From assembly GCA_019914945.1 (NCBI GenBank), contig CM034102.1, positions 6,623,501 through 6,687,500 on the forward strand: a stretch of 64,000 nucleotides of DNA. The letters are read 5' to 3'. The position numbers and the translations under genes were made by a program. Origin of the DNA: Typha latifolia. Taxonomy: Eukaryota; Streptophyta; Magnoliopsida; Poales; Typhaceae. Below the pieces are notes generated by a model. The model did no database searches and was not told the DNA's origin. It saw only the letters and a program-made list of their open reading frames with translations. Shown here in pieces: positions 23,097-35,900 of this stretch; within the stretch, counting starts at the first letter, position 1; the number at the start of each line of letters is the position of its first letter.

Positions 23097-25439
23097 TATA
23101 ACACCCACCACCAAATATACGTGCTCCTCACGTGAGTGGAACCCATGTGATGTCCACATGAGATGTTGGTCAATATTTTAACACAATAAATTAAAGAAAC
23201 CCACATTTTTATAAATAATACAGACTACAAAAGTTCATAACACCAAAGGCCACAACAAGCCTCAATATACTTATCTGAAAATATAAGCACAACTTAGGAG
23301 CTAGAAGTCATCAAGCTTAAATTTACATTGAAAGAAATAATTAAAAGAAAATATGAAAAAGATCCTAGTTAACTTCTCCACGAACTCTAGCTCATCTATA
23401 AGCTGAAAAGTATTTCCACCAAAAATAATGAGTATAAAGTCCTAGCAAATTTCTACTTCTATAATCTAAAAATATGGTAAATAAGAATGCAACAATATGG
23501 TAAATATGAATATGTTCCTCATGATTACAATCAAGGCATCAGTATCACATACTCATCATGATCACATTAATGTGCACATACATTAATATTCAATAATACG
23601 ACATACATCAATCTGAACTATCGTGTCCTCAACCTCGAGCTCACAACAAGCCCCCCTTCTTATAGGCCATGTCAATAATAAACAATGAGATATATACATC
23701 CTTTCAAATAATCAAGTCTTCAACTCACACCCGAAGGCCACATTAACACTCTAGCCGAATAACACAAATACTTCCAAGGGAGGGTAAACCCTAGTGATAA
23801 CTTGCCAATCCATCACTCGGCGAATAGCATAACCGATTGTTTGCCACCACAAACTAAGGATCTCAATCGTAAATTCATCACATAAGAAGTCAGTGTCACA
23901 CATTAATACTATCATCTGAGCCTCAGCTCCACACCCTGATATCACCGTGCGAAAACTCATGAAATGTCTCTCACGAACGTCTTCACCCTACGTCATCTTA
24001 CGCTTTCTCTTTCTAACTTGAATACCTTAAAATGTGTGACTTTTGTTAATCGACAGTAAATCGCCCACCCGCCTAGCGAAACAGCTGTCTGATTATTTGT
24101 GATCAACAGACTAATATGTGGGCCATAATATATATAAGTATAATAATATCTCCCACTTCTTAACCTTGGCTGGGGAGATGTCGATTACTATCAAGACACA
24201 AAAGTCGCTCCCTTTTATGGTCGTACACGTATACAAGTGGTATAATATTTTACCACACAAATAAGCATAATGGAACACACATCATTATCATATTTTACAT
24301 GCTATCATAAATAATCATGCTCAAGAATATACATAGAAATCATAATACGCGTAATTTTGCCGAACAACAAATAAAATTAACATGTACTACTTGTATCAAT
24401 AATAATAAATAAAAATATATACACATGCATGATATGAATGCAATGATGTCATACGCTAAGACATTACATTCTCAACACTACTCCTAGATTATAAATATTT
24501 TACTTACCTAATATCGTTTTCCAAACAACAAGATGCAACTACATCATAAGATCATCCTAGCATGGTAGGGAGTCTACCTCGATAATGAAGAAAATAAAAA
24601 AATATGAGCGCCACATTCCTATCAATGATTAATTAAATAATATTACCAACGTCCGCTACAGACATATGTAAGTCCATTTAAGAATTCCTAACTCTTAGTA
24701 AACAAGTAGAGCTATAACATGGCTTGACTCATTATAAAACGTAATTGAAACATTTTACCTCAAATTATCGCTCAAATCATTATTATCATATTATAGTAAA
24801 CCACAAGACAACATTTAATTAATTTGCTTTGTTAACTAAGGTAATTTGCTTAAATCATTTATTTACATTGATTTGTATTAATTCTCCGCTATGAGCAATT
24901 AATACAGATACACACCGACTCTTTTGTTAAAATTGATTTATCCAAAATTATAATTGATCGCATTAAACTTCAATTAGACTAATTTCTCATTAAGAAAATT
25001 TAGAAACGGCACTCTCAGGCCACAGTCTAATTCATTATAATTGATTTAATAATTAATATAGCTAACAAAGCTATCCTCTAGAATGATTAATTAAGACTAA
25101 AGTTTGACAATGATTAACTAAATAAAATAGTAAAATAAATTAAATAATAATTAATTTATTTGGGTCATTCTAAAGTAATACGTTAGCTGCAATTAACCCA
25201 AAAACAACCATAAAAACTAACATTATCAAGCCCAAAGCCCAACCAACAAAGAAAACCAAGTAAGTCACTCAGGCTAGACCGTAGCCCAACCCACCAGCCC
25301 ATGAGTTGGGCTTCACCCAGCCCAAACTCCAAACCACTTGGGGTTGGGCTGTGGCCAACCCACAACCCACATGGGTTGGACTATAGCTCAACTCCTAAAC
25401 AACATAGGCTGGGCTGCAACCCAACCTAGCCAACAACTT

Positions 25440-26352
25440 GTGTTGGGCTCAACCCAACCCAATTCTGCTTAGGCTCGATTCAGCTCAACTTGAGCCAACC
25501 CAAACCGAGCCCAAATCGAGCTTGAGCTTGAAATGAGCCTATTATCAAGCCTCATTCAAGCTGAGCTAGATCGAGTTGGACCGAGCCAGATCGAGCCCAA
25601 GCTGATGGAGGAGGACAAGGCGACGGGTTGGCGAAGGAGGAGGACTACCCCGTCTCAACCCTGGTGGAGCCTAGCGTACTCAAGATCCCACCCGCATAGG
25701 TGGGTAAGCAGCGCGATGGCACCGCCTAGTGACTCAACGTAGAGAAAACATGCCGTGACGATGAGTAATTAGAGCGAAAGGCATCGAAGAAGGCAACACA
25801 ATCATTGACGATGGGCTCAATGTTAGGGATGTGGGTGTTAAGACCCTTGGAGAAGCTGTGGCCTCGGTGGTCAAGCCTACCACAAACCCCGCCTTGGCAA
25901 AGTGGACCGTCGTTAGTTGGACTGTCCAGCTTGACTCCCCTGTGAAGCCGTGGATTACATCGATGGTGCCAACGATCTCGACTAGGGTAGGGGAATCTAA
26001 CACTGGGTGAAGATGCGGAGGTCGTCCAGGTTGACGAAGAAGGAGGAGTGGAAGATAGAGTGGCGCGCATAGAACTCTGATGAGCTCAGCTACCCAAAGG
26101 AGCCATGCTCGTCCACCTCCGCTTGGCGGGCCACGGTGGAGGAGGAATTTGGGAGCGACAGGTAGAGAGATTGGGATTTGGGAATTAGGGGTTTATTAGA
26201 GTTTGACTTATCCCTTTTATACCGAGCCTAATAAGCCAAGCCTGAGTGAGCTGGCTCTAGCTCAAGCTCGGCTCAAAATTATTTTCAAGCCTTCTGGGTC
26301 GACTTGGGCTTGGCTCTCAAACCCGAGCTACTCATTTATTTTGACAGCCCTA
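25440..26352. mobile_element. hAT derivative nested in solo LTR C, with captured hydrolase fragment
   Basis: The right end, read on the minus strand, starts TAGGGCTGTCAAAATAAA, nearly the same as the left end of the hAT element at 12947. Both sides carry GAGCTCGGCTCGA/AGCCGAGCC subterminal repeats (25475-25590 and 26220-26340). The inside is derived from a lipase-like gene. The left terminus is not recognisable and no 8-bp duplication could be fixed (the bases after the right end are GTTGTAGC), so the left edge is approximate; the element may be truncated. Confidence 0.7.
25625..26145 (-). pseudogene. Captured alpha/beta-hydrolase (monoacylglycerol lipase-like) fragment
   Basis: Minus-strand translation in shifting frames gives, in order: SSEFYARHSIFHSSFFVNL and LRIFTQC; EIVGTIDVIHGFTGESSWTV and LTTVHFAKAGF; DHRGHSFSKGLNTHIPNIEP and CVAFFDAFR; then YVESLGGAIALLTHL. 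This is the N-terminal half of a plant MAGL/caffeoylshikimate-esterase-like hydrolase: the HGF oxyanion region, DHRGHxFS, and the nucleophile elbow, here VESLGG instead of GESLGG. Frameshifts and stops make it a pseudogene. The C-terminal half with the Asp and His of the triad is absent. It is bounded by hAT subterminal repeats on both sides. Confidence 0.8.
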
Positions 26353-27329
26353 GTTGTAGCCCACCCCTAAGCAACCCAATGCTAGGCTCAGTCCAGCCAA
26401 CCCCATGCCCTCCCTCCTCAACTTAGCCTAGCCAAGAAGGAGGAAAGGGGCTGCCGACGAGAATCGCTGCCAGTAGGAGGGCTAGCACACCGACCAACAC
26501 CTTGTTGGCCAAGGAAGGCAACCACGATGTCGACTAGCCGGCAAAAGGGTCAATAGTTACCCACGTCCCTCCAAACCACCTGTCAGTGTGGTGAGAGAGC
26601 TACCAATAGTCGTGGCCACCGGTAGTCCCAATCGACCCCACCATAACCTTTCCCTCAGCAAGCTAAAGCTAGCCGAGGGGAAGCCTACATACTATGGGAG
26701 ACCAACGGTGAAGATCGTTCTCACCAAGACCGGCGGCTAGGGCAAGGGTCCACCCAACAGCTCCGGCCGCAAGGGCACAAATGCTAGGGCCCAAAGCAAC
26801 TCCTCATGAAAAGGAAGCAAATCCGCTAGTCGGGCAGCCAAGTCGGCAATGAAGGTGGTTGAAAAAAATGCTAAGAAGTTGGCAATAGGAGGCTGGCTAC
26901 AGGGTGTAGCCTCCACCGAGAGCCTAGAGTACCCTAGAAGAGTACCCAACGAGAGAGGATGAAGAGGAGAAGCTCAACAGACTTGCGTGGCGAGGCATGA
27001 GGCTGCTGGCTGGCCAAATACCCAGCGAGAACGAGAGAAGGGAGATGCAAGAGGAAAAGTACTAAATGCATAATTAAATTAAAATTAACTTCACAAGGTT
27101 AAAGGGGACTCACCAATGGTGTAGGCCACAAGATCAACGATCTCCAAGAGCACCTCAGCGCGACGAGAAGAAGAAGAGGAAAATGAGTTGTTGCGGACGA
27201 GGGGAAAAGAAGAAAAGGAAAAAAAAAAAAGAGGAAAAGAGAGAAGAAATAAGGGAGGGAAGGAGAGAAAGGGCACACATGCCCCACATGTGCACACTAG
27301 ATTTTTTTTTTCTAGGATGTTACAATAAT

Positions 27330-28893
27330 AACTAACATAACATAAGAGGGAGAAGCTACAACGCTTAGCTCAAGGATGGCGCATGCAACGTCGGCACAGA
27401 GCTAGACACAGTTGAAAATGTGTTGGAGGTATGTCGCAGAGAGGATATGAGATAAAGAGATAAGGGGGATAAAAGTAGGGATCATCAAATTTCGTTCGAA
27501 TTCCATTCGAATAGATTTTAAGTTCTAAACTGACATTGTGTGTCATGTTTGAAAAGCACATGAATTTTTTGTGGGCATTTGAATGACCAACATAGTTCAT
27601 TCAAACACCCGATGAGTATTCAATTGTTTGGGATCCGTTTCCTAAAGATATTTTATAATTGTAAGTCTTTGAGATTCAATAGGCATTTGGTTTGGTAAGT
27701 CATTTGAGATTAGGTAGACATTTGGTTTGGTAATTCTTTTGAGACAAAGTATGCATTTGGTCTCTGTGTTTTTGCGTTAGTTTTTCTCTAGTTTACTATT
27801 ATCTTATGTTGATCGTTTGGTTTTACTTGGTTTAATCTATATACTATAGTATTTCAATCAACATCTCTAATGCTAATGTCCTACCACTACACTATTGTTC
27901 TCAATGGGCTATAAACTTTGCAATAAATTTGGCTCGAATGTACTCACGTGATCGGACAAGACTCAAAGATAAGCTTAATGCATAGTAACAATCTATAACA
28001 ATAGTACTCAAGAATACAGATTTGTTGTAATGAAGATAACATACAAACAGTTAATAGGATAGAATTCAATTGGTTAAAGAAGTTCATATGGGAATCTAAA
28101 GCTTAGCCCAGGGGTGGAGAGCCCGTGTTCATAGGACTGTGTCGTAGGGTAGGGCCAACCAACTCGGTGTCCCCCACTCGTGCAATTGCACCCAATTTGC
28201 TTTGGCCCCCGCGACCTACTCGCGTGCATGTGATCAAAACCCAGCACGACTTTAGTTTTGGCACCTGGCAGGAGTTAGCCATGAGAGATTGTCTCCTTTG
28301 TTTTCTTTTGTTTTGTTTTGTTTTATTTTACCAAGTGAATAAATATATATATATATATATAATTTTTTAAAGAAGAATTGTCCAATCCACCGATCATCTA
28401 CATTGCTCACCTCAAAAGAAACAAAAAAGAAAGAAGGAAAAAAATATATATAAAAAGAAGAAGAAAGGGAAAGGGAGTTTCACATTCCATTTAGTTAATA
28501 ATAAATGAATGTTCGAGAGCATCCTGATGACAGCTTTTTTTAAAAATAAATATAAAAATAAAAATAAAAGAGGCAACCGTACGAGGGCCATTCTTTTGCT
28601 CTTCTTCTTTCGTTTCCTTCGAGTGGGGCCCAGTCGACCATCAAAGGCAAGCCGTTTTGGAATTGGAAGTCATGAGTGCAGGCTGCGAGGGAAAAAAGAA
28701 AGGAGGAGGAGGAGGAGGGGGAGGAGGAGGCGAGGAGGGGTTAAAAGCTAGGAATGGCAGCTTTGCCTTTCTTGATTGAAGGAATATTTAGGAAATTATT
28801 GAGGATCCAACAACAAAATCATTTGCATTGACTAATGTCACTCTACCTAATCATGCCCAATACTAGGATAATGGCACTGCCATATCCAACACC

Positions 28894-28924
<31 letters not shown>

Positions 28925-31900
28925 TTTTTAATAGAGTTGGGTTTTTACGCACAGGCTTTTTATAATTTAATTATATTTTATTTTTAGACCGGTAATAATA
29001 AGTTTTATATAAATTATGTGCATTCCATGATAGTCCCTACCTCTAACTATCTATTTTTTTTTATTAATAAACTTTTCTTTGAACTTATTTTTGTGACACA
29101 TAGATATTTGAACTATTTAAAATTTCTCACTCTTACGTCATAAATAGAAAAGCTGAAAATACTAAAAATACTCCACAAGAGTGTAAGCGTATTTTGTTAA
29201 ACTAAAATTTCTTTCTACTTAGAATTTCCCACTTTACATATGAATACAATCGAGCTCGCACACTAATCTTACATGCTCGAACCTAATCTTAAAACTTTAT
29301 AGTTATCCACCGATCCGATTGAACCACGCTGTAAATTAATTGTACAAAACTAATTACAAATACAAAATATTGTCTAATATAGTATTATAATTCGTTTGAG
29401 ATCAAACTACCATAAAACAAGAATATATTTGCTCACCCATAAATAAATATGTCATCAATAATATCAAATCCTTGTGTACTTTAGACAATGACTCCCTCCA
29501 ATACTTAATAAAATATTACATCCTTATGAGAGGATAAAATATATGACCATGTATGATGAAGAAGGATTAAACTCTTGTACATCCAAACCATTAAAGCCTA
29601 ATCATCTAATTAATGCTAGATAACAGCATAGCAATAATTAATTTCTTTTGCTGTATGGAACCATACAACTCCAAAGAGGTCATATTGTCCCTACTTCCAT
29701 TTCTTATTAATAAGATGGCCTTTCCCCCCCTCTAAACTTGGAAATCATGGCATAAAGCATTTGAAGCTGATAAAAGGAATGGCTCCACTTTTGAGCCTCT
29801 CTTTATGAGAGACTCATCAACCCAACTTGTTGCAGTACAACTATATTTATCTAAAATTCATTAAATTGGCACCCTAATGTATAATATTATATGGTGATCA
29901 GCATATTAGTAACAAAACTTATCTTCAAACTTTTTTGTTAATATATTGGGAAGTGTCCATATCTCTTCAAACAAATTTGTATATAGTATTATATCTATAA
30001 TCCAAGCCAAACAACAATTTGGTCCTGAAAGCCAACAATGACTAGCTTAATCGTAACTACAAACAATGGCAAATGCTACAAAGGCATATAGTTTAATATA
30101 GATGACAAAATAATCTAAATGGCCCTATTTTTATTTAATAAATATATATTTGGAGAAAAGAAAGTTAATGATGATCTTTTAGTGATGTTAAAAAAAAAGT
30201 TCATGGGGTAAGATGATTTTAATTTAAAATTAGTAGCCGTTTCTGAGATTAAGAAAAATAAAATCATAGATATCTTAGCCCCTCATATTTTGGTTGATAT
30301 TATCAAATGGGCTTTTATTTTTGACCTTCTTAGTTTTAATCTACGTGTAATTATTAGTTGCTTCCTCCAAAGATGATTTGGATGATTTTATGTCAAGAAT
30401 TACCAACTTTTAATATTTTACCATTTATTTTTATTTTAAAATTATTTTGAGATATTTTCAATCCTTAAACTTTAGAGAAATTTTCCAATTCCTAGATAAT
30501 TTTTTTATAAAAGATTATCTTTTTTTTTTCAACTTATTACTCTAAATGCAATGGTATTAATCCTCTTAAAATTAATCAAAACTATAATGACCCATTTAGT
30601 TGCTGAATAAGAAAAATTAGAATTAGAATGAAATTTTGGTTAGAAAATAAAATATTAATGCTGGAATAAAAATATCTGATTAGACCGTGTTTATTTATAA
30701 TAATTAGACTAAGTGATAAAAATAATTAAATTAATCTTATAATTCTTTTGAGAAGAAAAAACCAGAAATTTATTTAAAACTACTTTTACAATTCATGGCC
30801 AAAAAATTTTAATTTGTCATAATAGAAATAAAAAATAATTTTTATTAGAAATAAAAATTGATGATTTTATTATTAAACAAGACAAATTATCAAATTGATC
30901 ATTTGAGTTCTTTAAATAAGTGGCTGAGTTAATTTAAAAAAAAAATAATAATTATGGCAAATCAAAATCTAGAATAAAGATGTCAGAAAAGTTGCCTCTC
31001 TCATGCAACTAGAAAAGCACAAGAAGTAGGTGAGAAAAAAGAGCAGTGGCAGGAACAATTCAAAATTTTTATTTTTCTTTCTTTTTTCTGAGGTTCTTTT
31101 TGTTAATTTAACTCTCCATCTAACTCCCAACTCCCAACGATCACGACATGACGATATAATGTCGCATCACGGGATTCCTCCCATCCGACGGCTGGAATCC
31201 CTTCCCGCCTCGTCCGACGGGCCATGATCTCCCGGACCCGAGATGGACGGCTCGGATTGTCCCTACCGCGGAGGGAATGCCGCGGTGGGAATTCGCTCCC
31301 AGATATTTCCCAGACAAAAGCGGTGTCGGATAAGACCCTAGACCCTAGTTGGATTAACGGAGGACAAACGGACCGCGTCACAGCACGCGGGGCCTACTAA
31401 CGGCGTTTAATTTGCATTCCGTCTTTGCCCTCGCGCTGCTTACGGGGTTCGGGGAATAAATGCCAAAAAATAACGGAAAATAATTTTAATTTGCGAATTA
31501 ACCCCTCTTTATGCAGAAGGATATTATTTTTCTTATGTATCTCTTTTAATTAAAAAAAATTAAAAATAATTTTGTCCTTATCCTTTTGCCCATCATGACC
31601 GTTTTATAGATAAGATTGAAAGAAAAATAAAACAAGGTAAATTTTCTAGTATTAGCTTTTAAGAATAATACCCAATATATGAAGTTTGAAAATTTTAGTC
31701 CAAGACTCAAATGAGCGTTACAATAAGTATGCTAAAAGTAGTGTATAGAAAATTACAAAAGTATAAGATGTACCGCGGTATGATGATAACCAATTTGATC
31801 TTTGTAACTATATAAGATTAGCTTTGTACGTGGTCCAATCCGCTTAATTTATAAACTCAATCGGTAAAATGAGAAAGATAAATTATATTTTATCTCGCTT

Positions 31901-32440
31901 GTTGTTAGGTCAAATTCTAAAGTAGCTTTTTAAAAATTTTTGTTTGTCTCGCTTTGCTCTCTCCTAGTCCCTCTATATTTTTATATTCGAAATGATGGCA
32001 AAGATAATTTTTAATATTTAAATTATTTAAAATGTATTTTATAAAATAAATTATTTTCCTAATTAGTGGTTATAAAAATATACTAATATTTGTCGGGTAA
32101 TTATGTATATATTAGAACTATAAAGAGGTTAAACAAATAAAAGTTCACGACGGTTCTACTTAGATCTAGTAAATTATTGTCTAAGTTCAGTTATATCTCT
32201 TAAATATTATTTCCTTAGATTAATATTGACACATAGATTTTTAAACTATTAAAAATATATCAACATTAGTTTTTCATTATATTTTTATCTATAAATTATG
32301 ATTTACACTAATTGTTATTTTTATTTGTTAAGAAAATAAATAAAATATAATAATAATGTACCCTTTTATGTTATATATTGAGAGGGGTATACGGAAGATC
32401 TTAGTAGATTTTTGTTTTTGTTTTTCAAAATATTTAAAGA
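27330..32440. other. Intergenic DNA between solo LTR C and the SAP30-like gene
   Basis: Mostly AT-rich with no supported gene. It holds a 35-bp tandem repeat (27668-27772), (AT)n at 28343-28362 and 28894-28917, a purine-rich stretch at 28680-28740 and a GC-rich island at about 31100-31445. Open frames at 28125-28370, 28509-28751 and 31030-31381 have no recognisable domain. Confidence 0.5.
27668..27772 (+). repeat. 35-bp tandem repeat, three units
   Basis: Units start at 27668, 27703 and 27738, each beginning TTTGAGA and holding GCATTTGGTTTGGTAA-like sequence. Non-coding. Confidence 0.85.
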
Positions 32441-32933
32441 TAATAAAGGTGGATGGGGGGGTGCTGGTAGCTAACGGCAGTACAGAGAGGGCATTATCGT
32501 CATTTTAGATGATGCCTCCCCCTCCGTAACCGCTAGGCCGTATCCGAGGCGCGCCCATGTCCTACAGTACACGAAGGGCAGCAGTGACGCGAGCGAAGGG
32601 ACACGCGTCTCATTCCGATTGGCTCCTTACCGGTCGTCGGGATTCATAGCAGCAAAGCAGAAGACAAAGGATAAAAAAAGATAGAGAGAGAAAGAGAAAG
32701 CACACTCACTCTCATTTCCTTCTCTCTCTCTCTCTTAATCAATAATTCCCTCCCGAATTCCCCCAATTTTCCCCCAATTTTTCACGTAATTATCCCAAAA
32801 TTCTCCACTCCAATGCCCCAATTCCGATCTCCCTGCATTCCTCGTTCCTGATTCCTCCAATTTGTCTCGAATTTTTCCACTTAGATTTGGCTCAGTAGAG
32901 TAGCAGTAGTAGAGGAGAGTAGTGGAGAAGAGA
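32441..32933 (+). promoter_or_regulatory. Promoter and 5' UTR of the SAP30-like gene
   Basis: After AT-rich DNA, a GC-rich stretch (about 32450-32645) includes CCGATTGGCTCC (an inverted CCAAT box) and several ACGCG/CGCGCC words. It is followed by a purine- then CT-rich leader (32670-32790) leading to the ATG at 32934. No unambiguous TATA box. This reads as a CT-rich 5' UTR downstream of a GC-rich core promoter; exact transcription start unknown. Confidence 0.5.
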
Positions 32934-35900
32934 ATGCTGGAAGCCGTTGATAGAGGAATGAATGGTGCATACGGGCACGTGCAGCAAAGCTGTGGAGATA
33001 GTAGCGAGGAGGAGCTCTCGGTGCTCCCGCGGCATACCAAGGTGGTGGTTACCGGCAACAACCGGACCAAATCGGTGCTCGTCGGTCTCCAAGGGGTCGT
33101 CAAGAAGGCCGTGGGACTCGGTGGATGGCATTGGCTGGTAATTCGCTTTGCGCTGTTGACGAAATTTGGTTCTTTTCGGATGCTCTTTTTCGTATCTTTT
33201 GGGTTGTAATTCGAATTGGGTTTCCTTCATTCATCAAGGAGGCGATGTAAAAACGTGTCCTTTTAGTGTCTTGATGTGTTATATTGGTTTAATTGCACAA
33301 TGCGGTGCAATTAGGGTGTTTAGGATTTCGATTTGAGAGTTTCGCAATTGGTTTTCTATAATTTTAAACTTGATCACTTTGGATCTTGTTGAATTTTCAC
33401 GTTGTTTCTTTGCTTCTTTGGATTCTGGTGCCACATTTTTGTGAATTCTGAGTTTGCTAGCTGCAATTTTAGGAATCCTACTTTTTAGGGTTTGCTGTAC
33501 TGATATATTCAGTAGGTCTATTCTCATTTTAGGGTTGGCGTTCAAGCTTTCATTCGAAAGCTTGTAATTTTAGGGTTTCTCTTCCTTGAGCTTTTTTAAT
33601 TCAAGCAGCACCAATTCGGTCGCTTAATGGCATCACATTTTACTCTTTATTAGCATTAATGCGTAGAATACTTCCACCTTTCTTTAATTCCCATCACAAT
33701 TTGCTCAGTGATTGTTTCTAGAGTTTCTTTGGTGGCTGTAGAGTTGCTTTAAAAACTGCCTTCTCATGCACTGTAGAATGTAAAGTACTATAATCAGGTC
33801 GCACGAATACTTTCATAGATCTAGTGTTTCATGCACTTTATGAAAAAAAGTCAGTTTCTTTGGCCAATTTGGGTTTTGAAATCTTGGTCGTCGCTAGTTT
33901 GGATGGACACACTGATCCTTCTGTAATTGTACTCCAGTCAGATCGTTTGTTCCAATTAGTGGTCTTTTGATAGAAGAGCTAGAAATCACGCTTAGCACAG
34001 CATGTTCTTCAGTAAATTTTTTGATGTCTCACAATTATTTGTTATTTGGTACATACTTATATATCTGTGTAGCTTTGCTTCATTTTTTATCTTTCTCTTC
34101 AACAACTTTGGTAGCCTATTTGAGATCGACTATCATATCATCTAAATCACATTTGTCTTCTTTTTGCAGCATGTTCTCTTTTCACTTTAATTATTATTTA
34201 CGTCCTGACCTGATAAAATAATCTAGTTTAACAATTATAGATAGATATACACTATAATTTACATCTAGTTTAAGGTACTAGATAGCATTTATACATGGAG
34301 AGTACTCTTTGGAAGGATGTGTTCTCTAGTGGTTCAGGTCATATGTTTATGTTTTATGGTTTAGAATATCAGTTTGACTTTTCTTTGAAATTGATTGTAT
34401 TTTCTTGGGTTTTCAACACTGTATAAAAAATTTATCCTTGTCCCAGTGATGAAGTAGTTTATCATTTTGGTGTGTACTTGCCATTCTTCTTCCATCTATT
34501 GTTTATTACTCTTGTTTTCTTATGTTTCCTGGGGTTTCTGGATGTTCTTATGGTTGATGGTGGTTTCTGTTGATCTCAACTTCCTCTTTGATGGGCGTAA
34601 TATTGGTAAGCGAATTATCTTTATGCTTTATTCATGGAATTTCAGGTTCTTACAAATGGCATAGAGGTGAAGCTGCAAAGAAATGCCCTTAGTGTGATTG
34701 AAGCCCCGACTGGTAATGAAGATGATGATGAGCTTGAATGTGAAAATATGCAATGGAATGTTTCAGATTTGGGTGAGCTTTCTCTTGGAAATCCATATTA
34801 GCTATGGACATTTTTATTGTTAGCTGTTCTTGTGTCATTTTAATTTCTATCTTGAACAAATTATTTCAACTATTGAATTAAGATCTGATTGGGGTAAATT
34901 ATTCTAATTATTTATTTGGAATTTGGATATCTTTATTTGTTATCAGAGTTTTTGTCCATTGCTATTTTAGTTGGTTCATCAGCAAGTTATTTAGCGACTT
35001 AAAGATAATATTTCATAGGCCAAATAGAACTGATTTGAGCTATTCAAATCTTTTAATTGAAAAACGTCTGATCCCTTCAAGGGTGCTAAAAGCCTAAAAC
35101 TATCTTTTGAACTAGTGCAGGTAAAACTTTTATATTTCACTTCTACCATTATATCTAACTGGTAGATTTTATGCAGTCCTAGTTATTAACGTGTCCTTTT
35201 TCTTCTAATAAGGTTATTATCATTACACCATCTCGTCTTCGAATGGAGACTTGTAATATATTACGAAAACTTGAAAATGAGGTGTTTTTCAATTTAAGTA
35301 CTATATGAATCTTCAATTTTTAACCAGTTAAAAATATTAATTTTGGAGAATGAGCCAGAATCCTGTGTGAAGAATATTTGATAAATAAAACTATATGAAT
35401 GATAACTGAAAGCTCCATCTGATAGACAGTTTCCCACTCACTCTTGATTAGTGGTAGGCTGTATCTTAAATGCTAGGTAAACACAATGATTAAATGTGAT
35501 TAGCTATAGCCTTTTGTGTGCTATATAGTTATTTGATCAATAGAGTTTGCTACAACTTGTCTGATCTTTGTACAGGAGAAAGTTAATCCATCTAATTACT
35601 CAATTGCAACTTCCTAGAATTGTTTAATATCTTTAATAACTCTTAATTATCTAGAAGAGGTGATCTACTGCCAGAGGCTCCTGAGTTTTGGGGAGCCAAG
35701 ATAACCAACCGTCTTACACATTTTTTTTTTTTGGGGGGGGGGGGGCTGTTATCATTGCTTGAAGCCATGCTACCAGTGATTGCACAAGCTTTTACTATCA
35801 CATCGAGTAGCACCCTCTATTTTTTTTTACAAAACAGACCGTATTATTCTACTTGTGAACAAACCATATCTCATCAGGATTCCCATGTGACCATTGAAGT

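Larger units (their letters stand above)
23097..27324 (+). mobile_element. Solo LTR (TGTAAC type), copy C, 4.2 kb, with 5-bp target duplication
   Basis: Begins TATAACACCC and ends GGATGTTACA. It is flanked by ATAAT on both sides (23092-23096 and 27325-27329). It shares the landmark order of copies A and B: ACGTG-rich start, GGCCACAACAAGCC near 23250, an ACCGATTGTTTG block near 23830, a GGGTTGGGCTG hairpin region, a purine-rich stretch near 27180-27270 and a T-run before the right end. It is enlarged by a nested hAT derivative (about 25.44-26.35 kb). No internal genes, PBS or PPT. Overlapping frames at 26737-27297 are not supported as genes. Confidence 0.85.
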
